This document shows positions 32,182-42,180 of a stretch of 64,000 bases of DNA, piece after piece. Source of the stretch: Diphasiastrum complanatum (Eukaryota > Streptophyta > Lycopodiopsida > Lycopodiales > Lycopodiaceae); NCBI GenBank assembly GCA_029204225.1, contig CM055100.1, positions 6,827,382 through 6,891,381 on the forward strand, in the 5' to 3' direction. Made by a program: the position numbers and the translations under genes. The notes beneath the pieces were generated by a model, which saw only the letters and a program-made list of their open reading frames with translations, searched no databases and was not told where the DNA came from. The first letter of the stretch is position 1, and each line of letters opens with the position of its first letter.

Positions 32182-32677
32182 TGGTATTAGAGTTTGAGGG
32201 TTTAGGGTTTGAGTTTGAGGGTTTTTAGCAGAGTTTTAGGCAATTAGAGAGTTTGAGAGGGTACTCAACTCGTGGGATATGTCAAAGTGAGCACACATCT
32301 GTCTTTTTCACCAATTTCATCAATTTTCATTGTCAATCAAGTAGGATTGGATAGAAGTGAGTGTTCTGAGGTCTTAGACTTTTTATTTCACACATATTAC
32401 TATGTTTGAGTTGAAAGTAAGTTCCTAGAGAGTTTTTCAGTACATTGAAACTCGTGGGAGAAATAGACTTCTTGCTTGCATGTGCTTCTTCTTTTGTGAC
32501 TGAAGCAAGATCCAAATTCAGATAGATTGATTTTCTGTATTGAGAATTTGTTCTCACATTTGTTGCTAGATTTCATAGGGTGGATCAACATCTGTGTTAG
32601 ATCCTAGATTGAGATAGCAAGCAACATCCTTTCAACTCCAATTTTTTTTATCATTACTAGAATTTCTCACCAAGAAG

Positions 32678-33386
32678 ATGTCTTCATCTGGTTCACATTT
32701 CTACAGTGAGAGATTAACATCTTCCAATTATGCAATGTGGAAGATCAGAAAGGAATCATTAGATCAAGTGTTTTTGATGTGGCAAGAAAGGACACTATGC
32801 ATCAAACTGTTTCAAGAAGAAGAACCAATCTAAGCAAGCTAACCTTACTAATGAGGATGAATGTGAGGGTGTAGAGAGTGAAAGTGAGGATTCATTAATG
32901 ATGTCTACTTTTTCATCTTTTTCTTTTAAGAATGAAGAAGTCTGGTGGATAGATAGTGGGGCTAGTTCCCACATGTCTAGTTCTAGGAACTCTTTCACTA
33001 ATATCATGTCATATTTAGGTGCAAAAAGGTCAATCTGTACTGCTAATGATGTAGAGTATAGAATTGAAGCAATAGGTAATATTGCATTACATGCATCGTC
33101 ATCAAAATCTTTTTGCTTACATGATGTATTGTATGTACCTAAATTGATTAAGAATCTCATTAGTGTAGGACAATTGTTTGATAGTGGATTGGATGTCAAG
33201 TTTCAAGTTGACAAGTGTATAATCTCAAGAGAAAATGAAGTTATTGCTAGAGGATCTAGAATTGGTAAGTTGTACAAACTAGATTCTAGGGAGAGTGCTA
33301 ACATTTCAGATATTGCTTATGAGACCAAGTTCTACAGGAGGATCTGTGGCATAAGAGATTGGGTCATCGAACAGCATCAGTCGTAG
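32678..33386 (+). pseudogene. Copia-4 gag scrap, zinc knuckle and protease
   Basis: ATG at 32678 opens about 30 codons of Gag (SSNYAMWKIRKESL), fused by an internal deletion near 32767 to the knuckle (CF-stop-CGKKGHYASNC; the TGA replaces Trp or Tyr). It continues with protease WWIDSGASSHMSS near 32940-32980 and its C-terminal half (LISVGQLFDSGLDV). It ends at the start of GAG-pre-integrase. Confidence 0.85.
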
Positions 33387-34829
33387 CTTTCGCTTTTGTG
33401 TCTGTAGCAGCTGGTGTTGCTACATACTGATATTTGGGTCGCAGCTTCTACGGCTAAGGACAGTCAAGATACTTGTGGCCAGGCTCTCTGCAATTCAAGC
33501 ATAATGGTACATAACCAATCAGCTTTCGCGGTTGAGGACAGTCAGGAGAAAAATGTCCCGGCTCTCCACAGTTATAGCAGTTGCCCGAAACTGGTTTAGT
33601 CGCGGTTTGAGACTTCGTTGGTCCAACAAATTCAGGAGGATTATGTCTTCTTGGTGCGAACTTGGGTCTGTCCTGCTAGGCTATGCTGCATTACCCTGTA
33701 CATAGTTAGTAGTCGCATCATTTTGAAAAATAAAAAGTACCTCTTGGGCAGGATCTTCAATGTATTTGACATTCACAGTAGTGCAGTATTCCTTAGTGTG
33801 TACAGAAGTTCCACATTTTGTACACCACATTCTTGAGTTGGAAGAAGATGCTTTTGGTCTTTTATCTGCAACTTTAGAGATCTGCACTTTCAAGTCATTA
33901 AACTTTTTATTAAGGTCAGCCATATTACTCTTCCAAAGCTTTTCAACTTTAGAAGTTGACAACTTATCCTCGACATCTTTCGTGTCATCCTTTTGTTTAG
34001 TTCGTCGTTTATTCTTTCTCTCTCCTTTGTCAACTTCTAATTCTGATGAATCGCTGCTTTCAGATTCCAAGCTTGAAGAACTGGTACTTGAATCTGAATC
34101 TGAATCATCATCGTTGTCACTAGAATCAGTCTTCGACTTTCGAGATTTCTTAGTCGATCATCGCTTTCGTGCTAGTTTCGAGGTCCCAAAATTTTTGGCA
34201 CTAGCTATTACTGCTGCTAAGGAGGTCATGTCCCCTTGTCTGCAATATCGATCAATCTTTGGTGGTAAACCAGCCAAAAAGCATTCGATCTTCATATCTA
34301 CAGGATATACATTGGCTAGTTTTCCTATGAGATTTTTAACCTTTCGTGTATATTTGCGAAGGGATTCTTTACTCTTCTTCTAAACATTGTTCAGACGTCC
34401 AAGAATTCTAGATTTGTAACCGATCTCTCTGAATCGGTTCAAAAATGCATCTTTCAACAAGTACCAGGTTCCTACACGACATGGTTCAACTTGGCTATAC
34501 CAGATGCGCGCCTGCTTTCTTAGCAGACCAGGGAAGATTCATAGTTTGTCTACGTTAGTTCCCTCGTTATTCGCAATAGCAATTGACTTGAATTGTGAGA
34601 CATAGCTATCTGCATCATCGAAAGAAGTCCCTTTAAAATAATCGTATTTAATTTTAGAGATAGAAGTGAAACATGCAGCAGGGGCCTCCATACCGAAGCT
34701 AATTAGGAGTTCAAGTAACTGGGCAGTGATTTCGTCTAGATTTCTTTGACTAGTACTCTCACTTTGTCTTCATAAAAATTCCTCTCTAAGCTTACGGTAT
34801 TGTTCTAATCTGGATTCTCTATCTGACAT
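33387..34829 (-). pseudogene. Gypsy C gag with three zinc knuckles
   Basis: Minus strand. ATG at 34827-34829, Gag core with LLRKQARIWYSQ near 34500 and RCQ-like DAFLNRFREIGY, stops at several former Arg or Gln codons. Then a Ser/Asp-rich linker, a basic helix, and CCHC knuckles CTKCGTSVHTKEYC (about 33780-33830), CYNCGEPGHFSPDC (about 33535-33580) and CLNCREPGHKYLDC (about 33465-33510). Pol is absent; the frame meets Copia-4 at 33386. Confidence 0.82.
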
Positions 34830-34881
34830 ACACTAGAGATGGAGATGGATTTGTCAGATTTCTTATCACTTTCCTAAACTA

Positions 34882-34899
34882 TCCCCGGCAACGGCGCCA
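34882..34899 (-). other. Gypsy C primer-binding site (tRNA-Asp)
   Basis: Minus strand reads TGGCGCCGTTGCCGGGGA, 18 nt complementary to plant tRNA-Asp, a primer used by several plant Gypsy lineages, five bases from the LTR end. Confidence 0.88.
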
Positions 34900-35661
34900 A
34901 AATTTGGTATATGTCGTACTATACCAATAGGGTTAATATAGATTTTATAGTAAATAATGTCGTTCCGACAGAGGACAGCGTTAGAAAGTTATGTTTTTGG
35001 TACAATTTATGACAAGTGGTTTCGAGTGCTATTCTAGTTGTCGACAGACATTAAAAAGTAACCAGTATTACTTATGTTTGGGATGGGTAATGTTAATAAA
35101 TTCAGAACAACAATCTGGCCTCTATCGAATTGAAGGAAGCGCGTTCTACAGATGAGATGTTATCAGAGTAGTACAATAGTACTACACTCTGGCTGATTAA
35201 GGTGCCAACAGAGAATCGAGAATTGTTCGATGTATTCGTGACTGTGCAGACAATTAATTAATCGCGTTCGCGAATTTTTTGTTTCTAGACAGAAGTCCTC
35301 AACAACTAAAGCCCAACTTAATGGTTAAAGAACACGAAGATTTTTAGAACACGTTAGAAACTTATGTCAATGCCAATCAGGAAAAACAGATCAAAGACTC
35401 AATTCTTCAGACAGGGACTGTTATCTCATATGTATACATACAGCTTTATTCAATGATCGTGCTAGACTGTACCAAAGATAGTCATTATTCGAGTGCTGAA
35501 AAGAAAGTATTCGCGACAGACAAATAAGATGGTTTTAAGACAGTTCTTTAGAGCATGCTTTACGAATACACAGCAAACGACTGTAATGCACTAGAGCATA
35601 TGTCTGATTAGAGAGTACTTCATGAAATGCGTTAGAGATTGTTAGCAGACTCAAGATCACT

Positions 35662-35666
35662 CACAC
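35662..35666. repeat. Target-site duplication of Copia-3, left copy (CACAC)
   Basis: CACAC precedes the 5' LTR and follows the 3' LTR at 40233-40237. Confidence 0.93.
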
Positions 35667-36367
35667 TGTGAAGAATTGCCAAAAATTGGCAAATCTAGCT
35701 TGATCAAAAACCATGTAGAATAGTGTAAATTGTGTACACAAGTGGGTCCCACACATGTGAGGCCATGATGCCACATGGGAAACCCATCCTAATGTAGGTT
35801 AGGTCAAGTCAAGAGAGTTGGTCATGTCTATTTGGTGGTCATCCCTACTTTATAGGACCTACACCTAAGTTTAAGGTGAAAATTTGACCAACTAGCTACC
35901 TACCAAGCGTAACTCTAGGAAATAGACTAGAGTTTCATTCTAGGTCAAGGAGAGTGAGTTAACTTCCTTATTACATGCTGGAAATCCACCTAACTTCAAG
36001 AAGGAAGTCGAATTTGCTATGTATTCCCTCTCTCCATAGTGAGAAGATAGAAAATTTTTGGAGCTCATTGGCAATCTCAAGCTAGTTCACTATGTACATT
36101 GAGTTTTTGTGATCCAAATGAAACCAAATCAATTTCTACTTGTTTCTCAGGTTGAAGGCCGTACTACAGCCTGTAGTACACACGTGTGGGCTCGGATTTC
36201 AATGTTTATCAATGCTTTTGATTGTTAATGCTTGTTGTTTGTCAGATTGCCAATCTAGATCAACTTTTTTGTGTCTAGTTTTTTGATAGATTGTTAAGCA
36301 AGCATCCAATCACTCTTGTGGATCTTTTGTAGATCCAATTATGATCCTAAAGTACAGTACTTTCACA
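35667..36367 (+). repeat. Copia-3 5' LTR
   Basis: 701 bp, TGTGAAGAATT...ACTTTCACA. A 19-nt hairpin GTACTACAGCCTGTAGTAC at 36161-36179 abuts CACACGTGTG at 36179-36188. Confidence 0.95.
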
Positions 36368-36379
36368 TGGTATCAAAGC
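36368..36379 (+). other. Copia-3 primer-binding site
   Basis: TGGTATCAAAGC, initiator tRNA-Met type with one mismatch to the form in Copia-1. Confidence 0.88.
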
Positions 36380-36802
36380 CAAGTACAAGAGCATAAGCCA
36401 TTGATCTAATGCAAATCCATTTTTAGCAAGTTTTGGTGCTAAAAACTAGTATTGAGAGGGCAAGCTAGAATCTTGATTTTGGTGAGGAGATTTGATCCCA
36501 AACTTGGTAGGGGTCCAAATCCGTACTGTCCACATGTGTGGTCACCTCTGAACCTGCATTTAATGCATGGTATTCATTTGATCCAAAAAAATTTAATTTG
36601 TGAGCTGTTGGTGTAATTTTTGGTGGAGATCCTAGGGTAATCTACCAAGATCATTTGCCATTGATTATATTTGAATTTGTTTCATGGAGTCTAATTAATC
36701 TAGGCTGATTTCAAGTCCTATTAAGGTTAAAAACAGGTCTTGAAAGTACACCAAGAAGGAAGAAAGAGATTAAGTCATTTTTTTGTCCAAAAATAGCCAA
36801 AA

Positions 36803-37148
36803 TTGGCAAGATTTGATTGTAAGTAGCTTTCACATCATCTTATCTTCATTCCAACTTTGTGAGGGAGTGCTAGAACTAAGATTATAAGTCCATTTGTTGG
36901 ATTAGAAATCTAATTTGAGTGAAAACTACAAGAGAGAGACCTTAGTGAGTTTCTAGAGACAATCAAATCCATTTCTTGGCAAGATTTGTTTGAAAGTAGT
37001 TTTCACTTCATCTTATCTTCATTCCAGCTTTGTGAGGGAGTGATAGAACTGTGATTATAAGTCCATTTGTTGGATTAGAAATCAAATTTGAGTGAAACAC
37101 TGCAAGTGTGAGACCTTTGTGAGTTTCAAGTTAATCAAATCTATTTCT
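36803..37148 (+). repeat. Tandem duplication in Copia-3 leader
   Basis: Two copies of a unit of about 173 bp, starting at TTGGCAAG (36803) and again at 36976, roughly 90% alike, ending just before gag. The rest of the leader (36380-36802) has no gene. Confidence 0.85.
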
Positions 37149-37171
37149 TGTTTGTAGAAGTCACTAGTAAG

Positions 37172-39328
37172 ATGGGATCTGCTAGAGCATACCTTCTAGA
37201 AGCTAGTGAGAGGTTGAATTCTACAAATTATGCTATTTGGAAGGTTAGAATGGAGTCACTCTTAGTGCTCCAAGACCTTTATGAGTTCTTGATTGAAGAT
37301 GAAGATGAACCTCTAGGTGCACAGGAGTTAGCTAGATACAAGAAGAGATCTAGGCTTGCACTTCATTGTGTGAAGATGAATGTGAGCAATGATTTGTTGA
37401 GAGAAGTATCAGCTTGTACTAATGCTAAAGAGGCTTGGGAGTCTTTAAAATCAATCTATGAGTCTAGCAACACTTCTAGAGTTCTTATGCTTAGAAATCA
37501 AATTTTGCAAAGCATGAGGAGAAGTGAGGAGAGTGCACAGGATTATGTACTCAGAATCAAGTCTCTAAATAGGGAGTTGGCTTCCATTGGAGAGAAGATT
37601 CATGATGGAGATCTTGTACAAATTGTCCTTAATGGTCTAGGAGATGACTTTGCAAATTTGGTCCAAAGTTTTGCCATCCAAGACACTTTGCCAACTATAG
37701 AAAAACTTCACAGTGTATTAGTGGCTGAAGAGTGTAGGATGCTCCATGCAAAATCTAGGATGAGTTCCTTGTCTTTGCAGGATGGTGATGAGAAAGCCAA
37801 TTTCTCATTCAAGGGCAAAAAGAAGACCAATGGAAAGCAGAAGCATCCAAAGGAGGCCAAAGAAGAGGATGATGCATCAATCTCAAAGGACAAGTCAAAG
37901 CAAAAATGCTTCTTTTGTGGAAAGAAGGGGCATTATGCATCTAAATGCTACAAGAGGCTAAGAGCACAAGTGGAGGAGGACAAACAAGGAAACCTTGCAA
38001 AGGAGGAGGAGGATGATGAAGTAGATGTATTCTTGATGGCATCTACATCCTCACCAACAAGCAATAGCAATTCAAGAGACAATTGGTGGATTGACAGTGG
38101 GGCTAGCTCCCACATGTCTTGTGAAAAGGACTTTTTCTCAACCTTACACTCATTCAATGATGCTAAAAAGTTTGTCTTTACTGCAAATGATGAAGAGTGT
38201 AGGATAGATGGTGTTGGCACCATCTCTTTGTGTCTAGAATCCTCAAAATGCATGGATCTAGAAAATGTCCTTTATGTACCATCAATCACCAAGAATATGC
38301 TTAGTGTTGGTCTACTCTTAGAAAGTGGTTTGGATGTCCACTTTAAGCATGGTGTTTGCTTCATCTTGAAGAATGATGTTTGCATTGCAAAGGGATTTAA
38401 ACATGGAAGATTGTTTAAGTTGGAAGCTAGTGTTGCTTTTAAAAGAATGAGCTTGGCAAAGGAGGAGATCACTCAAGAGGAGATCTTGGCAAAGTGTGAT
38501 CTTGCTTGCATTGAGGAGGAGCATCAAAAGAAGGAAGATCTTGAGGATCAGCCTCAAAGCATGAGAGTTCCAAGGGAGTCCTCAATGACAATGGCCGAGT
38601 CATCAAATTGCATGCAAATTGTCCATTCAAGTGTGCATCTTGCAAGGGTGGTGAGCATTGGAGAGTCTACTATCTTTGAATACTTTTTGGAAAGTAGTAG
38701 TAGACATGAGGTGACTTGTTTCTTACCTTTAATATTCATGGTGTTTATTACTTTGTATGACAAGACAATGAAATGGGTTGTTTTGAAATCTACATTTGTT
38801 GTTGATAAAGCAATTTCATTGGATAACTATTTTTGTAATAGTTTGAATAGAGTCATAAAAGATGAAACATCATTTGCTTTGGAAATCTTTGTGTTCACAT
38901 GCTTTGTGCATGATCATTCCAATGTAAGGACCAAAGATTATCCTATTTCAATGATAGGAATAATGGTAGTGTTTTGCTCTTCAAGTAGAGATTGTAGAAT
39001 CTACTTGTTTTTTACCAAAGAATTTGTCAATGGTGGAAATGTGATCTTTCAAGAGTGGAAGATTTGTAAACTTGAAGAAGCACCTTTGGATCAACACCTT
39101 ATTCAATTCATTGATGTTTTGGAGTCAAGTCAAGTGGAGGATCAAGCTCAAGACCCGAGGACTCTAAGAAGAATCTTGAGTATCAAGATGGAGCCATCTA
39201 GGCTCAATCATATGGATCAAGCAAGACAAGTTGTCTTTGGCAACATTACTTATGCACTTAATAGTTTAATTGATGTATCTTCAAGTGCACAAAATGCCTT
39301 GGAATACATGGCTTGCCATGATGTATAG
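37172..39328 (+). CDS. gag: Copia-3 Gag-protease fused to a diverged integrase-like region
   Basis: 718 codons from ATG 37172. Gag core at residues 1-200 (LNSTNYAIWKVRMESLL), basic linker, CCHC knuckle CFFCGKKGHYASKC near 247, protease WWIDSGASSHMS near 305, protease end near 400. GAG-pre-integrase and the D,D,E core are missing. Instead, residues from about 410 on are unrelated at first. They then show a faint Copia integrase C-terminal and linker pattern (FTCFVHDHSNVRTK, FVNGGNVIFQE, then MEPSRLNHMDQARQVVFGN). No YVDD, no RNase H. The ORF is uninterrupted, which suggests selection or youth. The ORF is open upstream to 37148 without an ATG, so I chose 37172, which directly precedes the conserved core. 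Confidence 0.88.
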   Translation: MGSARAYLLEASERLNSTNYAIWKVRMESLLVLQDLYEFLIEDEDEPLGAQELARYKKRSRLALHCVKMNVSNDLLREVSACTNAKEAWESLKSIYESSNTSRVLMLRNQILQSMRRSEESAQDYVLRIKSLNRELASIGEKIHDGDLVQIVLNGLGDDFANLVQSFAIQDTLPTIEKLHSVLVAEECRMLHAKSRMSSLSLQDGDEKANFSFKGKKKTNGKQKHPKEAKEEDDASISKDKSKQKCFFCGKKGHYASKCYKRLRAQVEEDKQGNLAKEEEDDEVDVFLMASTSSPTSNSNSRDNWWIDSGASSHMSCEKDFFSTLHSFNDAKKFVFTANDEECRIDGVGTISLCLESSKCMDLENVLYVPSITKNMLSVGLLLESGLDVHFKHGVCFILKNDVCIAKGFKHGRLFKLEASVAFKRMSLAKEEITQEEILAKCDLACIEEEHQKKEDLEDQPQSMRVPRESSMTMAESSNCMQIVHSSVHLARVVSIGESTIFEYFLESSSRHEVTCFLPLIFMVFITLYDKTMKWVVLKSTFVVDKAISLDNYFCNSLNRVIKDETSFALEIFVFTCFVHDHSNVRTKDYPISMIGIMVVFCSSSRDCRIYLFFTKEFVNGGNVIFQEWKICKLEEAPLDQHLIQFIDVLESSQVEDQAQDPRTLRRILSIKMEPSRLNHMDQARQVVFGNITYALNSLIDVSSSAQNALEYMACHDV

Positions 39329-39532
39329 TTTTTGAAGCGTGCTACATGACACATTTATGGAACATCTTGTAAGAGATCCTCTAAGAGGTGGTGAAAGATC
39401 CTTCATGGACATCATTCTCTATTGGAGTCTCAAAAGTTCCTTCTTTGTAGCTGGATTTTTTAGACACTTCTAAAAGCTTTCATTCATCTATCAAGAGAGT
39501 TGTAAATAGATCAAGCTAAATTTGAGGAGGAG
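39329..39532 (+). other. Copia-3 3' untranslated part and polypurine tract
   Basis: About 190 bp with no ORF, ending in TTTGAGGAGGAG (39521-39532), the plus-strand primer abutting the 3' LTR. Confidence 0.8.
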
Positions 39533-40232
39533 TGTGAAGAATTGCCAAAAATTGGCAAATCTAGCTTGACCAAAAACCATGTAGAATAGTGTAAATTGTG
39601 TACACAAGTGGGTCCCACACATGTGATCCATGATGCCACATGGGAAACCCAGCCTAATGTAGGTTAGGTCAAGTCAAGAGAGTTGGTCATGTCTATTTGG
39701 TGGTCATCCCTACTTTATAGGACCTACACCTAAGTTTAGGGTGAAAATTTGACCAACTAGCTACCTACCAAGCGTAACTCTAGGAAATAGACTAGAGTTT
39801 CATTTTAGGTCAAGGAGAGTGAGTTAACTTCCTTATTACATGCTGGAAATCCACCTAACTTCAAGAAGGAAGTCGAATTTGCTATGTATTCCCTCTCTCC
39901 ATAGTGAGAAGATAGAAAATTTTTGGAGCTCATTGGCAATCTCAAGCTAGTTCACTATGTACATTGAGTTTTTGTGATCCAAATGAAACCAAATCAATTT
40001 CTACTTGTTTCTCAGGTTGAAGGCCGTACTACAGCCTGTAGTACACACGTGTGGGCTCAGATTTCAATGTTTATCAATGCTTTTGATTGTTAATGCTTGT
40101 TGTTTGTCAAATTGCCAATCTAGATCAACTTTTTTGTGTCTAGTTTTTTGATAGATTGTTAAGCAAGCATCCAATCACTCTTGTGGATCTTTTGTAGATC
40201 CATTTATGGTCCTAAAGTACAGTACTTTCACA
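39533..40232 (+). repeat. Copia-3 3' LTR
   Basis: 700 bp; hairpin at 40026-40044 and CACACGTGTG at 40044-40053. Confidence 0.95.
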
Positions 40233-40237
40233 CACAC
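40233..40237. repeat. Target-site duplication of Copia-3, right copy (CACAC)
   Basis: Matches 35662-35666. The flank continues with CACTCAGCAG-like Gypsy C LTR sequence. Confidence 0.93.
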
Positions 40238-40464
40238 TCAGCAGTGCGGAGAACAGAGATAAGAGGGAATAACTCACAGAACTCTATTCACTTCTTCAAT
40301 CTCTTACATAAGCATAAACTCTTCTCTCTCGATGATCGAGACTGAAGTGTGAGATCTATATATGTTCTACGGGGCGAACAAACACACCTCGTAAACAATA
40401 GGTGCGTCGCTCCCGCGAAAGGGTCTAGTTGACAATAAGACTGAAAATACGTTCAACTATACCA

Positions 40465-41886
40465 TAGGAGGTATACTTAACTATGAGTTAAAGTTACTCT
40501 AGTTTAACATGTCTTTTCGTATCTAGTCGTTTCGTCTGGACGACCTAGTAAAGGTTATCCAAGGCAATGTCTTTTCCTTTTAAAGGTCTTGCCCTTAATT
40601 ACAAGGCAAGTACTTAGGAGATATATTCCCAAAAAATGACTTAGGCTCTTCATGGGTTATACTTAATTTTAGTTCAAAAATTGCGAAACTTCGAACGGCC
40701 ATAACTTTCTCTACAGGACACCAAATTGGTAGCTGTAAAGCACAATACTAAGGGAGAGTGGGTCTACAAGGCACTTGCTATGTCACCCTGCACCCCCTGG
40801 ATTCACACATGCGAGCAATAAATGCATGAAAAATAGGTAGGAGGGTGCACTTTTGTGGAGAGGAATCTTTAAAAAGCACATCCCAGCCCAAAAATCCCTG
40901 GATCAGAGGTTACAAGCACTCTACTAAGGTTCATTAGAGAGGCATAGAAGCTTCTAACAGGTCCAGCAAGCAATCATAAGCTCAGATCATGCAAACAATG
41001 CATTTTTGGCCTCCTTCAACAAGCAAAACTTTAATATGTTGGTGTCTAATGCACATCTATCCAAATTGGATGCATGATGACTCAAATCAGAGGCAATCCA
41101 ACATATCTTTCAGCTTGTAACAAGAACCAACAGGTTTAGACCCCCAATTAATAGGTAATCATGCTCAAAAATCATCAAAAATACACTATTTTTGAATGTT
41201 TTGAGCCCCCTAATGGTGTCTAACCCCTACCAGACTTCATGAAAGCTTAAGGACAGCTTCATTACATCTCTGAAAACGTCCATACCAATTCTTGGCTGAG
41301 AATTTTGAGATCTACTCCAAAATTAGTCCAAAAATCATCAAAAAACCTTGTTTTTTGACCAATTCTGACCCAAATTCATGGGGGAAATCCACAAATTTGT
41401 GCCATAAAATCCAAATCCCTGTAATTCCATTGCATTCAAGCACTAAAAGTTCTGAGTCAAGTCAAACATGGTTTCCATAGCCCATTTATGGTCCAAAAAC
41501 CCCAATTTTTGGTCCAAAATCACTATCTAATCAACCTTTTGACTTTTCAACCAACATGCAATCATTAAATTCTGTAATTAATGACTGTAAAACAGAAAGC
41601 ACAATCTGAAAATTGCACTACACCAGATCCTATAATCAATTCCTTGCAAAAACCATCAATTCTAGGTGAAAAATTCACTAAATTCATCAAAAATCCTATG
41701 ATTTCCATCAAAATTCATGGAACAAATCCACAATTGTGATCTTTAGGCTGAAAGTACACCAAGGATCTGAGAAGACACCTACTTGAAATTGAATTCCAAC
41801 ACTTGGAAGAAGAAGCAAAGAGCTACACCAAAAGAACTGCAAAATCCAAGATCCTCAAGCTCCACCTCCTGGTAGATGTGATCCAA
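40465..41886 (-). other. Probable leader of a truncated minus-strand Copia element (Copia-7)
   Basis: 1.4 kb with no ORF, rich in CAAAAATCATCAAAAA-like words, ending at a minus-strand primer site. Its left part (40465-40640) could still be Gypsy flank. Gag is not reached. Confidence 0.4.
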
Positions 41887-41898
41887 GCTCTGATACCA
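41887..41898 (-). other. Copia-7 primer-binding site
   Basis: Minus strand TGGTATCAGAGC, separated by one base from an LTR end. Confidence 0.75.
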
Positions 41899-41899
41899 C

Positions 41900-42180
41900 T
41901 GTAAGAACCACCAAGTGATGATCTACAGGATTCCAATCACACGCAAACCAAAAGGACACTTGTGGAGCATGAACCACCCAACCAAAATGGAGAGGCTAGT
42001 CAATACCCTAACCAATCCACCCCCAAGCCACAGTGAAGAACACAAGAGAGGAGAGGAAGAACTGGCTCAAGAATCACAATTCACAATAGGAGGAAGGGCG
42101 AGTTTCCACTAGACTTGTTCTTCTCAAGAGAGAGAGAATATTCTCTTTAGGAGCAATGCTTAGCTTGATATTCCATAATC
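41900..42180 (-). repeat. Copia-7 LTR fragment (outer edge unknown)
   Basis: In + orientation it starts TGTAAGAACC right beside the primer site. The other end is not determined. AG-rich and GA repeats near 42040-42150. A 65-codon ORF inside is not credible. Confidence 0.45.

Larger units (their letters stand above)
31250..33386 (+). mobile_element. Copia-4: truncated Copia element with a miniature unit in its leader
   Basis: 5' LTR 31250-31977, primer site, an inserted PBS-to-LTR miniature unit (31978-32181), leader, a Gag reduced to its first 30 codons, zinc knuckle and protease; it ends near 33386 where minus-strand Gypsy C gag begins. No 3' LTR. The LTR ends TGTGAAAA...CTTCACA resemble those of Copia-1, -2 and -3. 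Confidence 0.8.
35667..40232 (+). mobile_element. Copia-3: RT-less Copia retrotransposon nested in Gypsy C LTR
   Basis: 4566 bp, LTRs of 701 and 700 bp, 5-bp duplication, primer site, leader with a tandem duplication, one ORF and polypurine tract. I count nine substitutions and one indel between LTRs (about 1.3%). The ORF has Gag, zinc knuckle and protease, a strongly diverged integrase-like part, and no RT or RNase H. It is therefore non-autonomous, but recent enough that it must have been mobilised in trans. Confidence 0.94.
34905..40464 (-). repeat. Gypsy C 5' LTR, split by Copia-3
   Basis: The inner end is TGGTAT (34905) and a matching ATACCA lies at 40459-40464, a perfect 6-bp inverted pair. 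Without Copia-3 and one duplication (35667-40237) it is about 989 bp. A TATATA box on the minus strand lies near 40361-40366. The outer edge rests on the inverted pair only. Confidence 0.65.

Noticed and set aside
33760-34383. 207-codon + strand ORF
   Set aside because: It is the reverse of Gypsy C gag; the minus strand has knuckles and Gag motifs, the plus strand only Ser/Leu-rich low complexity.
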